Assembly: GCA_028386065.3 (NCBI GenBank) | Contig: JAKUCV010004398.1 | Coordinates: 44,566 to 108,565, forward strand | Origin: Turnera subulata | Taxonomy: Eukaryota > Streptophyta > Magnoliopsida > Malpighiales > Passifloraceae | Length of the DNA stretch: 64,000 nt | Direction: 5' to 3' | Part shown: positions 47,104-60,751 of the stretch, one piece after another | Position numbering within the stretch: position 1 is the stretch's first letter | Layout of the letters: every line of letters begins with the position of its first letter | The notes under the pieces: model-generated | Database searches by the model: none | Told to the model about the DNA's origin: nothing | Seen by the model: the letters and a program-made list of their open reading frames with translations, nothing else | Translations under genes and position numbers: made by a program

Positions 47104-50100
47104 TGTTGGCCCAAAGTTGCGAAGAGGGGGGAGGGGGTGAATTAGCTTTTCGGATTAAAACCTACTTTGGCGTCATTAATGCCAAAGCGTGTTTGTATCA
47201 GAATTTTGTGCTTAAGAACCCTAAATGCCAAACTAATTAGAAATCAAGGAGAAAGAGTTAGAGATAATTTGACACACGATTTATAGTGGTTCGTCACACA
47301 AGACTACCTCCACTACTCAAGAATTCCCCCTTGAGATTTTCTAACTCTTACTATTATGGCTTTTACGGGTTCAACCAAAAACCTTAGTACAAGTTTTTCA
47401 CTAGGCTCAACTTAAACCTAAACACTCACCACAAAGCTTACCCAAGCTTTGATTTTACACAATCACTGTAAGACAGAAACTATCACTAAGTACAATTGAC
47501 TTTGCTTTCCAAAGGTTGCCTTACAAGGTATATACACTCATAAGACTTTTTCTCTCACTTTTGGCTTCTCTTGAGAACTGCTGTAGATTGCTAGCTTTTC
47601 TCCTTAGACTCAGGATTTCAGTATGCAGCTCTAAAGTTCTTTATGGTATCATCAGCCTTTTATAGAGACACAATGGGATAGGTCTTTCCAAGAAATTCAA
47701 ACCGTTGTGTGTCACTCTCAGCAGACAACTATTTCATTTTGACTGAGACCAGAGTGGCAATGTTCAAATCTCTATGTGGTCGCTTTCACGCTTTGGTCTG
47801 AATCATGCCATTCATCTGACAGGTCTGCCCATGTTTGGCCAAGTCCAAAGTTGGACCCAAAAGATTGATTCCATCTGATTTAAGGATCCGTTGTGATGTC
47901 TTAAACAGGATGGTCAGGCTGCAAAGTTTGTAGAGTCCTAGGATTATTTGACTTAGAGAGATTGAGTTGTAAAGGCATTAGTAGTATAAAATAATTTTGT
48001 GATAGTGACATTTCATGTCCACTAACCACACTCTCCAATCCCACTTACTCCATTCTTCTATGCTTTCAGATCACGGATTCAAAGGCTGAAAAGATTTATT
48101 AATTCACAAATATAGAGTAATGGGGTTTGCCATAATCAAAACATACTTAAGTGACAAATTAAACGAGTTAACATTATTATAATCAATTAATAGAATAGTT
48201 GTCACGCCCCCGCTAAACGCGACCGGCCAGGTACCTTGTGCACCCACCATGTGCCACAAGGCACCCAAAGGCCTTTCGTCAACTCAACCAGAAGCTCGTT
48301 GCCTCTGCCTCGCGGGTTACTAACCTCATATGCGCAGCGTCAATGGAAGCAACAACCAACAAACGCAAAGGCAGCAAAGACAATGAAAAGTATTAAAACC
48401 CATTTATAAACACAACTCCACTAATGGTATAAGACACTTGCTACAAAGGGGCACTAACTTGTGTTATACAAATACATAACCTCCTTATATAAATATACAC
48501 AATAACATAACTAAAGGGAACCGACTCGGCTATACCAATCGACCTACAACCCTTACTCTCAATCTCGCACCTGTAAGAAAAGGGGAGGAAATGGGGGGTG
48601 AGTATAAAGCTCAATAAGCAGGTGACATACAAGGCATTAGCAATGACACAAACAAGCGGCAAATAACATCCAACAACCAAACATCTCATGTCGCCGTGAT
48701 CAGCTCACGGGTAAGCTATCGTGGAGTTGTACCTAGCCTACCTGCGGGTCTGGTAGCCTTGCCAACAGGTGTTACTTCTTAGCCCACAACCCCACGTACG
48801 AGGCATTATCCGATTGGCTACCACAACCACACACGACGCCAAGCACAACACCACCAACATCTCATATGACCGAGCAGCCTAGGAGCACTGCAAGGTCCAA
48901 CATCTCAACATATCATACCATCTCATGTAATGTCATGATGCAAATGGAATGCATAGCCCGAATATCGGACTCATCTTAAGCCAAGGCATATCATAAACAT
49001 CTCAACATCTCAATTGCACCATAGGTGCCATCTCAATAGGAAATTGGATCATCCACCAAGCCAATAAGCATCACAGCCATCACACAAGTATGCAACCAAA
49101 CTTACCAAACCGTTAGACACATCAAGCCAATCGTTAGGCACATCAAAGCTATCCATTCCTTCTATTTAGAACCCTTGGGCATCTACGGTTCATACTGCCC
49201 TGTAACACACACATAAAAATGCATCACAATACAAGTATAGCAACATATAATATAAACCACAATTCAATCACACAAATCAACCTTACACCAATTCGGGTAG
49301 AATCTGCCTTGCAGCAGCAGAAACTTCACCTAGATTAAACACGCACCTATAGGTAGAACCGACCTCGGGCATCAACATCAAAGTTGTAGCCCTGCCTCTT
49401 AGAGTTTTAGAGCCACTAAGAAAACCCAAATGCAAGGTCTGTAGCTCCAGATATGGCTGAGACACCAACTTGGGGGTCAAACAGCTAGTCTGCTGCAGAA
49501 CAGAGCACATAACTCACTCAGTTCAGCTCCAAAATCCACCAAACCGGTTCCATATGAAATCTATGGCTGTAAGCTAACTATGGGATTTGGTTTCACTCAA
49601 TTCAAACCGGTAGTTTGTCCGGAATCACTATTTTAGTGAGCATGGGTCAATCTGCCCGAGAGCAAAACCACCCAGGCCTCACCTCTCTACCTCTCTCCTT
49701 TTCCTCTCTTTCCCCTCTCTCTCTCTACACGAATTGCATCTGGAACAAATGAGTAAGAGGTGCCTTCTTCACCCCCCTTAAAGCATAGGCAAGTAGGTGA
49801 GTAAGCTCCCACTTGCCACCTCTTGCCAAAGTGCTGCCACTTGCACAAGCACGTGCCACCTCGTGCTTGTTTTCCTACCAATTAATTTGTGGCAACCAAC
49901 CTGAAAGCTTGCACACCCAAACCACCAGTAGCTTATTCCCAAGCCACACGTCTCATTCTCATTGGTCGGTTTGGCCAATCGCACACTCGGGCACCATCGG
50001 GCCTAATTGTGCACCAACGGGCATACCGATGCCCCAGTTGTGCACCATTTCACTCCAAATCGAGCCAACCGTAAACCCTTTGGACAATTGTGCCTCCAAT

Positions 50101-50540
50101 GCACCCATTACACCATATAATCATATTTACATCATAATCCATCATTAATCATTATTTGTCAACCATTTAGATTTATCGAGCACTCGGAACACCAAACTAG
50201 GCCAACCCGTGCCCTCGGATCACTACGAACCCACTTATGTGCACTAGGCCGAGCCTATGCTAACCATCTCATCTCAATTTGACGTCCATAACGTAACCTA
50301 TACCAACATTTACACCAAGAATATGAATTTCCCTCACAAGCTCCCGAATATAGTATCCAACCTACACGAACGTCCCGGGAGGACAAGCAACACCCGACTC
50401 TCTTCATATAAATACTTCTCTATATTCTAGGGTGTACCTGGGGTGTCACAATAGCCTTATTCAATTTGCATTAGGATCATTTAATTTGAATAACCTTGTT
50501 TAATTAGCTACTAATCTCACACTTAATCATCATTAGATTT
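47104..50540 (-). repeat. 3' LTR of the Sirevirus, interrupted
   Basis: Starts TGTTGGCCCAAAGTTGC on the plus strand and matches the 5' LTR at 62239-62549 for about 310 bp. It is interrupted by the insertion at 48200-50450. Its right border lies near 50515-50545, shortly before the polypurine tract, but cannot be fixed because the other LTR is truncated. Confidence 0.7.
48200..50450. mobile_element. Solo LTR-like insertion inside the Sirevirus 3' LTR
   Basis: Starts TGTCACGCCCCCGC and ends CTGGGGTGTCACA, 2,251 bp, without coding sequence. Flanks are ATAGT at the left and ATAGC at the right (4 of 5). If the borders are moved one base, AATAG matches fully but the ends are no longer TG...CA. The GGGGTGAGT stretch and CGCCCC start resemble the other long LTR at 17418. 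Confidence 0.7.
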
Positions 50541-50544
50541 AAAT

Positions 50545-50975
50545 TCTCTCCCTTTTTGATGATGACAAATCATAAGTACATGTGGAGTTAATTCATTTAG
50601 CTCCCCCTCAAAATATGCTCCCCCTAGATAAAATATTTTTCCAATTGTTTAACCCTAGAGTATAGAAGGGACTAAAGAAATTTAAGATACTCTAAATTTG
50701 AATTCATAAAAGCTAAAGATTGGAAACCGAAATGCATGCCACATGATATTAAATAAAATATGTCGAAAAATAAATCCATATATTTTCGCCAATTCTTTAA
50801 TTCTCTCCCCCTTTTGGAATCACAAAAAGCACAAGAAGATAGGAGGAAGATAAAGAGTACCTACAGCAACCAAGTAAAAACCAACTAACAGCAAACAGAA
50901 GAACACATTGACATCAAAGATACCAAAATAGACAGCAAAGCTAATAGAATAGATAATAAACTAAAGACAACATGA
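50545..50975 (-). other. Sirevirus 3' untranslated region and polypurine tract
   Basis: On the minus strand a purine run (AAAAAGGGAGAGAA) preceded by CATCATC lies at about 50547-50565, the usual Sirevirus polypurine signature; related runs lie near 50601-50640 and 50806-50820. No coding sequence. Confidence 0.6.
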
Positions 50976-51029
50976 ATAGAACATGCATGCGCCTAATCAA
51001 GCATCAGATATCAAGGCAGTGATAAGAGG

Positions 51030-52924
51030 TCAGTTATCATCAGATTTCTGTCCAGAGGAGGAGTCTGAAGATTCAGCCTCATCAGAAGTTCCACCATTCT
51101 CAGCAACCAACAGATCCAATTGCGCTTTTCCAATCTCCATGAGCTTGGTCATCATGCTCTTGAGTTCAAGCAACTCTTCCTTGACATCTCTCATCTCCTT
51201 TATAAGAGCCTCAATATGAGAATCCTTTGAGGAGATGGGCTTAGTCACATAGAAGACATCATATTTGTTCCTCTTGATGCGCATTTTGTTGAGGGTTGCT
51301 GTGCAAACAGTATCTCCACGGACAGGACGATGTACATTGGTGGGTATGACACCAAAGTGCTGAGCAATCAAGGTAATCAGATTTCTATAGGGCCGAGCAA
51401 ATGTGTGGAGAAGATGATTGAAGATAATAAATTTGTAATCCACATTGCTATCAGTCAGCAGACATCCCAATAACCACTGATCATAGAACTTGAGCAGATT
51501 CTAATGTCCATGATGTGGGGTGAGAACTCGGGTGATAAAATACATCAGTATTTGATATTCAGCAGATAGATCTGTATAATCACCCTTTTTGCCTGACTGA
51601 TCAAACAACAACTTTCTCTGTTCTGATGCACTGGGGGTGTTTGGGATTGTTATGGGCTTACCAGATGTGGTATTGTAGTACCGAACAGATCCTTTCCTCA
51701 AGTTAAGTAACTTCCTGATCAGTTTGGCATCAACAAAAATATTCTGGCCACAAATTGAACTATGGATTCCAACTACCAATCCATTATCATCATGCTTGGG
51801 AATCATGTTGGAATCAAAGTCTTGAACAAGAGACTCATAAGCTTGTACCTGAATAGTGGCTAGAAAGGTGAGTTTTTCCACAATTTCCTCAATCCCAGAA
51901 CCCATCAGATCATCAAAATGCACAGTATAGGGCTTGAGAAAAGTGAATTTTCTTCCAACAAATCCAGTAGCATCTTGAGTGTCATCAAGCTCAGGTTCCT
52001 TGCGCTTTCTGGATCTAGACATCTTTCTAGTCTTGCTGAGATGATGAACTGACGCTTCTCCTTCATTCATCCCTTGCTCTTCATCAGGATTCTCTTCCAT
52101 GGGTTCCTCCTCATAGATGGAAGGAGTCTCACCAGATACTCCTTCAGGGGTGATGTCTGATACAAACTCTTCTTCAACATCATTGTCCGAGTCTGGAACA
52201 TCAAGCACCATCTTTTCTTTTCCCTTTCGTGAAGGTGGTGGTCGGAGGTGCTGGACAGTGGTGCTTTCCCTGAGAGCAGCTTTGGCATTGTAGATGCCAA
52301 AAGCTTCTAAGGTCTAGAAGCCTTCTTTGGTTGGCCAGTGGTGGTTTTGGCTTTCTTTGTAGGGTATTTTTGTGCAAGAGGAGTTTCATCATCAGTGTGA
52401 GTTCTCTTAGAGGAATTTTTGGGATCAACGGTTTGATTTTTAGGAGGTGGATTTTGGGAGGCATCGACAGGTTTTGGCTCAATAAGTGTGGGTTGCTTGT
52501 GAACAAGCTCACTGACTTTGGCTTGCTTTTCATGGTCAAGCTCTTTCACAAAATGATCAATTAGGGCTCTCCTCTTTAGAGTAATAAACTTTGTTTGCTT
52601 AGTAAGATCTGTGATGTGTGGAGGAATACGGATTTGAGTCATGAATTGGTCAGCAGAGGTGGTAATGTTGTCAAGAGCTTTTAAGGCCTCTTGGTCAAAA
52701 ATTTGGTCATGTGGATTTTGTGGAGTAGAGGTCTTCTTTGGAGAGGTTTCATTGCGTTTCTTAGGTGGTTTGGGTAGTGTGGCTTGAAGTCTGTCTGAGG
52801 GAGTCGACGGAAGAGGGTTTTGTCTAGTGGCTCGGGTGGTGGATGTTTTGGAGGTAGCTTGTGCTAGTGATGGAAGGATAGGGACTTCAGAGGTTTGCTT
52901 AGAGAGGGATTTAGTTTTTCCCAT
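51030..52924 (-). pseudogene. Extra ORF of the Sirevirus, 'envelope-position' ORF
   Basis: Lies between RNase H and the 3' LTR, where Sireviruses carry an additional ORF sometimes called env-like. It starts MGKTKSLSKQTSEV at 52924. The first 205 residues are lysine-, proline- and threonine-rich; a stop near 52307 and a frame change follow. The next frame (52211-51501) has an acidic part and then a conserved-looking region FDDLMGSGIEEIVEKLTF...GIHSSICGQNIFVDAKLIRKLL resembling the 'putative plant transposon protein' domain. A TAG near 51501 is followed in the same frame by 51470-51030, which ends in a coiled-coil-like KEMRDVKEELLELKSMMTKL and a serine-rich tail. I see no signal peptide or clear membrane anchor, so a viral envelope role is not supported by the sequence. 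Confidence 0.75.
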
Positions 52925-53409
52925 CTTTGGTAACTGAAGAAATAAATGAGTAGGAGAAAAGATAAGAAACTATGGCAAGTGTTTAGGGTGTGAGGAGTTT
53001 TAGATAGGTAGGGATATTAAGTAGTGGGTTTTGGTAAGTCAAGTAACCACCGAGTAATTGGGTGAGGGTTAATAGGGAGTAGTGCATAATGTTTATATAC
53101 AACGGATAATAGCCACCCTTTTCAGACATATCTCACTGCAACCAAGAAATCTAATGTAGCCGGATTTTCAGTCCACTTGCCCTGTCAGATGGCGTGCTCA
53201 ACTTTCCATAGATATCCTTTCACAATGTTTCTGATCATACCAAAACGTCTAGATTCCTTCCTTTATCCTTTCACCCGTGATAACTGTACCTCTAACCCTT
53301 GGATTTTGGATCATCATAGCTCGATATTTCTAGGGTGAAGTGTGTGATTTTGAATATATAATTTATGCACATAGAATAGGAGAGATAGTACCTAGAAACT
53401 GCAGAATTT
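52925..53409. other. Spacer between the RNase H end and the extra ORF
   Basis: No coding signal. It may hold a promoter or splice acceptor for the extra ORF, but nothing distinct is visible. Confidence 0.45.
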
Positions 53410-54985
53410 TCAGGGAGCATTGTACATACCAAGTTCAAGCCAAATCTTTGCAAATTGCTCCTCTTCTAGAGGCTTTGTGAATATATCTACAAGCTGCCTC
53501 TCGTTTGTGACAAAATCAAGTATTATATCTTTCTTAAGCATATGATCCCTAACAAAATGGTCCCTTATTTCTATGTGTTTAGTTCTTGAATGTTGAATAG
53601 GGTTCTTAGTCAAATTTATGACACTAGAACTATCACATAAGATTGGTATAACATCAAACTTCAAACCATAGTCAAGTAATGTTTGTTTCATCCAAAGAAG
53701 TTATGCACAACATGATCCTATAGCTACATACTCAGCTTCAGTTGTTGATGTAGCAACGGAATTTTGTTTCTTACTAGACCAAGAAACTAATGAATTTCCT
53801 AAAAATTGACATGTTCCACTAGTACTTTTCCTATCAAGCATGCATCCAGCAAAATCAGCATCAGAGTATCTAATTAAATTAAAAGATTCAACCTTGGGAT
53901 GCCAAAGACCAAAAGAGGATGTTCCATTTAGGTACTTAAAAATTTTTTTAATAGCCCTCAAATGAGATTCTTTAGGACATGCTAGAAAGCGAGCACACAA
54001 GTACACATTAAATATAATATCAGGTCTAGATGCAGTAAGATTGAGGAAACTTCCAATCATACCTCTATATTTCTTAATGTCCATATCTTTTCCGGATTCA
54101 TCTTTATCATGCTTGGTTGTTGTGCTCATAGGAGTTGGGCTCACTTTGGCGTCTGTCATACCAAACTGTTTGAGAAGCTCCTTTGTATACTTGGTTTGGC
54201 CAATGAAGATGCCATCATCATATTGTTTGATTTGGAATCCAAGAAAGAAGTTTAATTCTCCCATCATGCTCATCTCAAATTCACTATGCATTAGTTTCTC
54301 AAAATCTTGACATAAAGCATCATTAGTAGCACCAAACAATATATCATCAATATAAATTTGCACAATAATTAGATCATTCTTTTGATGCTTCACAAAGAGT
54401 GTGGAATCAAATTTATCTCTAGTGAAGTTTTGCGAGAGAAGAAATGAACTTAACCTGTCATTTCATGCCCTTGGAGCTTGCTTGAGACCATATAGTGCTT
54501 TCATGAGCTTGTACACATGCCTAGGATGTTCATAGTCTTCAAAGCCGGGAGGTTGTTCAACATACACCTCTTCCATAATGACCCCATTTAGGAATGCACT
54601 CTTCACATCCATTTGATAGAGTTTGAAGGATTTATAGGATGCAAAAGCAAGTAGCATCCGAGTGGACTCAAGGCGAGCTACGGAGGCAAAGGTCTCATCA
54701 AAGTCAATTCTTTCTTCTTGATTGTAGCCTTGTGCCACAAGCCTTGCCTTGTTTCTTGTCGTATTTCCAGCCTCATCCAATTTGTTCCTAAATACCCATT
54801 TAGTTCAATTATTGGATAATTGGTGGGTCTAGGAACTAATTCCCAAATGTCATTTTTCTCAAAATGATTGAGTTCTTCTTGCATAGCCATCACCCAATTT
54901 TCATCATTAATAGCATCATTGATGTTTTTGGCCTCAATTTGTGATAGAAAAGCGTGATGAGAATTTAGATTGTGCAAGGAGGATC

Positions 54986-56526
54986 TGTTAGTGTAATATG
55001 CCCAAAAGCCAATCAATGGATGTATATTTTGAGTCATGTATACACATTAAGGTTATTCCAATAAATATGATTATGAGATAATCGCTTGCACATATTTATA
55101 ACCCTAGAATACTTTGTATTCTTAAATTGTCCCTAGTCGATTATTATTATAGATGGGTTGTAATAATAAATTAAGACTAGCGTATGTTGAGAATTGCATA
55201 TGTGATATGAATTCTACATACGGGTACAAGTTAGAGAACTTGTGGACTGGACCGACCCACATAAGAACGCTACATGGAACGTTATATGTTTTGTCGATAG
55301 CGGTTCTTATAATGTATTGTCCTTTGACCTGTGATCATCAAGGTTCCCAACATGTGAGTCATATGCTTTGATATTATTCCTGGTCATCCGTAACTGGATA
55401 GACGTAAGGGTAATCATTGGGTATATGATGAGTGTGTAGTGGGTTTTGTATGATCCAGAGGGGATTCGTCCAACCCATATAACGGGTATATTATCGGAGT
55501 GTTTCTTGATAGAGTAGAACCGTAAATGCATGGCCATGCTCGGATGATGATATATGATATCATTGGTATCCGTTTTACCGGTTAACTCGAGGATCAAGAA
55601 ATCGAGATTAAACATATGCGAGATTGACATATTCCATGTCTCGTGTTTAATCTTGATAGTGGGACAAAGGGACGATGACATGTTCCGAGGCACGTGGAAT
55701 CAGTATTGATCTTGTCGTTCGGGTGGCAATGATGTGTTGCTAGACGCCGCTCTTTGCTTATAATTGTAAAATGAGATTTTATGATTATTGCTGAACGTAC
55801 AAGTGCCTACAGGCCCACGCACATACAGCCGTTGATTCGAGCAGGTGGTTGAACCGTGGTTGGACCATGGTTGAACCAAGGTGTGATTGGACTGCGGTTG
55901 GACCATGGTTAGACCGTGGTTGGACCAGGGTCATTTTTGTACAATAATGATCTGAATTATTGACCAGAGTTAGTGGTATGGTGGTGTGTTATCTGATTAT
56001 GCATTAGTGGAGACAAGATAATGAGGGTCATGGTCTTTGGGGCCTAGTGTTGGCCATTAGCCTTATCACTTATGCATTATGGACAAGAGAGAGGTAGAGT
56101 ACCTTGGTGATCAGATCACTCTCTTGCTCTTCTCTTGCTTGTTTGAGTTTTTCAGAGCAAAAACACATACACACTAGCTTTTTCTTCTTTGTGAAAGAAG
56201 GAAGAACACTAAACACCTAAAACACAACTCCCGGAAATCTGTTGCTAGCACACCAGTTCGGGAGAGCTCGGGTTGAAGTCGTAAGACGTTCTTCAGCCGG
56301 TTACAACGGTTCGTGTGGATAACGTAGAGGGGCGAGGCCTTTGTCTGGCTCTAGCTGATTCGGTTCTACAGTTGGGTGAAAGACCTCAACCGAACAAGGT
56401 ATGTAAAATTGTTATTCGGTTTAGCTCCCTTCACATGGATCCTCCATGTGTATTCGGTATTTCCGCTGCGGATACATGTTGTATTTTGTGCTTTTGATTG
56501 TCAATTGCATGAACCGGATACTTACA
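54986..56526. mobile_element. Solo LTR-like insertion in the Sirevirus pol
   Basis: Starts TGTTAGTGTAATATGCCC and ends CCGGATACTTACA, 1,541 bp, TG...CA, flanked by GGATC on both sides (54981-54985 and 56527-56531). It splits the RT/integrase linker between a TTRS and an SSLHNLN segment. A GGTTGGACC-type minisatellite lies at about 55845-55930. No coding sequence. Confidence 0.88.
55845..55930. repeat. GGTTGGACCATGGT minisatellite
   Basis: About seven degenerate copies of GTGGTTGGACCATG within the 54986-56526 insertion. The unit is self-complementary in part (GGTT...AACC). Confidence 0.8.
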
Positions 56527-59500
56527 GGATCTTGTGGTTACTCCCTTAGATGGATCACCAATAATATCACTGGTTGAAAGTCCTTTTGGCACCTTTAGTG
56601 CAGAAGTGTCATGAACACCAGATTGTGTAGATTGTAAATGGGTCTCATTTTGAGTCTCATTAGCAATTGGCAATTCCTCTTCCTTTTTAATTTCAACAGA
56701 TTTTTTATCCACTTCAACAGGGATATCTCCTGATTATTAATTCTGGCTAACCACATTCTCAACATCAACACCATTGTTAGTTTGCTCAAATTCATCAAAT
56801 ACAACATGTATTGATTCCTCAACAATAAGAGTTGTTTTATTGTAGACCCTATATGCTTTACTCCTAGTTGAGTATCCAAGAAATACACCATCATCAGATT
56901 TTGCATCAAACTTTCCTAATGAGTCCTTGGTATTTAGTATAAAGCACTTTGACCCAAAAACTTTAAAGTAGCTTATGTTTGGTTTTCTATCATGCCAAAG
57001 TTCATATGGTATTTTCTCAAGTTGTGACCTAATTGTTACTCGATTCAGAATGTAGCAATCAGCATTTACTGCTTCAGCCCAAAAGTAAGTCGACAAAGAA
57101 TGTTCATTTAACATTGTCCTAGCCATTTCTTGTAAAATTCGGTTCTTCCTCTCTACTATCCCATTTTTTTGGGAGTTCTAGGAGCCGAGAATGTATGCTC
57201 AATACCATGTTCATCATAAAAATGATTAAAGATAAGATTGTCAAATTCACCACCGTGGTCGCTCCTAATCTTGGTTAGTTTATAACCTTTTTCATTTTGG
57301 AGTTTTCTTATTAGAGAAGCAAATTCATACAGTGCATGGTCCTTTTGTGAGAGAAAGATGACCCATGTGAAACGAGAGTAGTCATCAACAATAACAAAAG
57401 TATAGCACTTACCTCCAAGACTTACCACTTTGATAGGTCTAAAAAGATCAAGGTGTAGCAGCTCAAGTGGTTTAGTAGTGGAGATGCAATTTTTAGGCTT
57501 GAAGGAGGTTTTGAATTGCTTTCTAATTTGGCACGAATGACATGCCTTCTCCTTTTCAAACTTCAGCATAGGTAGTCCCCTCACAAGCTCCTTCTTTTGA
57601 AGATTTGCAATAAGCTCAAGATGTGCATGTCTGAATCTTCTATGCCAAAGTTCTGGTGTCTCTGTTCTAACATTAAGACACTTGATTTCTGGATTAGTAA
57701 CATCAACCATATTAATGGAGTACAAGTTTCCTTTTCTTTTTCCAACAAACAAAGTTTGACTATCATCATTGCCAGTTACCAAGCATTTGTTAGATTTAAA
57801 AATCACTTTGCATCCACGGTCACACAGCTGACTTATGCTAAGTAAATTAAATTTTAGATTTTCAACTAACAACACATGTTCAATGGTTGGATCCTTACCG
57901 ACATTACCTATACCAAGTACCTTTCCTTTCGAATTGTAACCAAACGTAACAAAGCCTTTACTTCTCGGATTTAAGGATGAGAACTTAGACATATTACCCA
58001 TCATATGTCTTGAGCACCCACTATCAAGTACCCATTCATCCCAATTGACCTGTTACAATGTCAAGTTTCAGGTACCCAGACATGGTTGGGTCCTTGCAAA
58101 TTAGTTTTGGTACCCAAATGAATTTTATAGGGCAATGCTTCTTCATAAAAATACAATTTTTTTTATCTTGTGTCTATTTCCCTTTCAATAATGACAAGTA
58201 ACATGATGATTAGATGTAGGACTAATATAGTTAGTTTCATAATGCTTTTTAGTCTCCCAAACTTTTGAAAAAGATTTCGGTCTTTCTTGTTTTTCAAACA
58301 CATGATGTGCAACTCCTAGTCCAACCTTTTGTAATGTATGTCTATGTTGACTTAGAATCATATCTAGACCTTTACTACCATGATCAGACATTTTAAGCAT
58401 ACTTTTCATAGATTCCACAGTCTTTTTCAGATTTATATTTTCATGTGCAAGTTTTGTATTTTCTTCTTTACATGCATCAAGTTTTTGCTCAAGAGTCTTT
58501 TGTGACTTAGCAAGAGTTTCTCTATCCGCTTTTGGCGTCTTCAAAGTCATTATTGCATAGAGTCAGATTTTTAGCAATTTTCTCATTTTTGATCATACAC
58601 TCTTTTTTTTTTCAGATTCTAATAGTTCTACCTTCTTTTTTAATGCTTTGTTTACCTTAGCCATGACTTTAAAGCTTTCATATAACACATCATATACATC
58701 GTGTAATTCATCAAAGGAAAAACTAGATGAGTTAGAATGGTTTACCTCTTTTTCTTCTTGTGCCATAAGGCAAAGATTTGTCGATTCCTCTTCATCCGAT
58801 TCATCATCTGAATCAAGATCATCCCATGCGGCCATTGCCCTCTTTCCTTTGTTTTTGAAGGTGACAAACTTGGATTTCCGCATTCGGCCTTCATGTGCCC
58901 GGGTTGATTACAACCATAGCACAAAAGTTGCTCTTTCTTTGATTCATCAATTTTTACTCCTCTAATGTAACGCCCCAATTTTTCATTAATTATTTATTTT
59001 TTTATTGAAAAATTTTGGAAGAATATTTCCAATTTTACCCTCGTGAGTTTTTCGGAGTTGTGGGTTTTTATGTATTTTATTACCTCGAATTATTAAGTTT
59101 TATGTCAGGTTCTTCTTTATTGGGCCTGTGCTGAAGTTGTTTTGTGTTGGGAGTTAAAACACATGTTTGGGGGTAGTTTTGAGTTAAACTACGCCGTTTT
59201 GGGAACCTCAAGGCATAAAACTCAAGCAGGACGCGCGTTTTGACCAGAGGAGGTAAGGGTGTTGACCTGAGCGGGATATAGGCAGGAAAAAGGTTTAAAA
59301 GGGGGGGGGGGGGGAGGAATGGACGGGACGACGGCGTTTTGGTAGGCAAGCCGAACCCTAGGTTTTTATTCATTTTTTTTCCTTCTCTCTCCCCATTCTC
59401 TTTTTTCGTTCTCTGCTGCTCGTCGCCACCATCCTTCACTTGGTCTCTCCTCTCTCTCATTGCCACTTTCTAGCATCGGCTCGAGAGGAGGGTTGTCGAG

Positions 59501-60329
59501 TCGGGACTGCGACGGAAGCGCAGGCCTGCTCGCGAGTTCACTGCTCGTGTGCTTGTGGAGGGTTGGTGATCTCGGGATTGGTGCTGTGGGCGAGAGATCG
59601 TGTACTGATGCATGGATCTGGTTCTTGCCGTTCACGGTTTGCTTTCTGGTTTGACAGTTTGTTAAGGGCACTTATATCGGTGTTGTGGAGGTTCCAGTAA
59701 GCTAAGGTCTGTCCCGGCGAGGTTGTGACCAGACCTGGTATCTCAGGTTCTGTTCCGGCGAGTTGGATATCGGTTTTCGGTGGACAGAATTTTCCTCGGC
59801 ACTTCACGGATATGTCGAGGCAAGGCAGTGTACTGATTTTTCCAAGGCAATTTCTATAGTTCAGGTGAGGACATATAAACCTTTATATGCTTTACTGCCT
59901 GCGGTACTCAGGTTGATAGTCTTGGTACATCGTGTGATAAATGGATAAATCTTGCGAGAATTATATGTCTGGTTCAGCTTATTGTGATACATGCTCTGGC
60001 TGTGTTGTGTGCCTGTTTATATATGTACTTCATTGCTGTGTTAATTGTTATGAGCTGTTAATGCCATGCTAATTGCTGTGAGCTGACAATGCCATGTTGA
60101 TTATTTTTGGCTGATAATGCCATGTTAATTATTTATGGGCTGGTGTTGCCTTGTTTTATGATATGTGCTGTTATGCCAATATCATGTGTTCTTGTAAGAC
60201 TTAGGCTCAACTTAGGGACTCTCTGGTGGCACACCACCTGTAAACACTCTTTGAGAATTGCTCTATACATAAGTCATAACTGATAATAAATAATTCTGAA
60301 TAACATAAGATCTACTGTGGGGCTGTTGA

Positions 60330-60640
60330 CCGATAGCACCGAGAGGGAAAGAGGGTACCCCTCGGGTCGTGTTATTATAGTGAGTTGTATTCACAGAGAC
60401 GGCGACGAGGGGATTGACGGGTACGCCCCTCGATTAGTATATTAGTGAGAGTACCCCTCACAGAGCTGGCGCCTTGGGGATTTTCGGGTATACCCCTTGG
60501 TTATTTGTTATTACCTATTCTTTTGGTGAGAGCACCCCTCACAGAGCTGGCAACTTGGGGACTGACGGGTGTGCCCCAAGATTTTGGATTGTATATTCCT
60601 TTGAGGAGAGCACCCCTCCTAGAGCTGTCGGCCACTTGAT
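60330..60640. repeat. GAGAGYACCCCTC repeat block
   Basis: Imperfect units of about 80-95 bp containing GAGAGTACCCCTC...GAGCTGGC...GGGGA..GACGGGT are repeated four times within the 58966-61434 insertion. Confidence 0.75.
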
Positions 60641-60677
60641 TGTTAGTGGTTTTCTTCTGTCGGAACTTACCCATTCC

Positions 60678-60678
<1 letters not shown>

Positions 60679-60749
<71 letters not shown>
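60679..60749. repeat. (TA)n microsatellite
   Basis: About 35 uninterrupted TA units within the 58966-61434 insertion. Confidence 0.95.

Positions 60750-60751
<2 letters not shown>

Noticed and set aside
52067..52539. ORFs in other frames overlapping the extra Sirevirus ORF
   Set aside because: They are frame shadows of the lysine/proline-rich part and of its frameshifted continuation.
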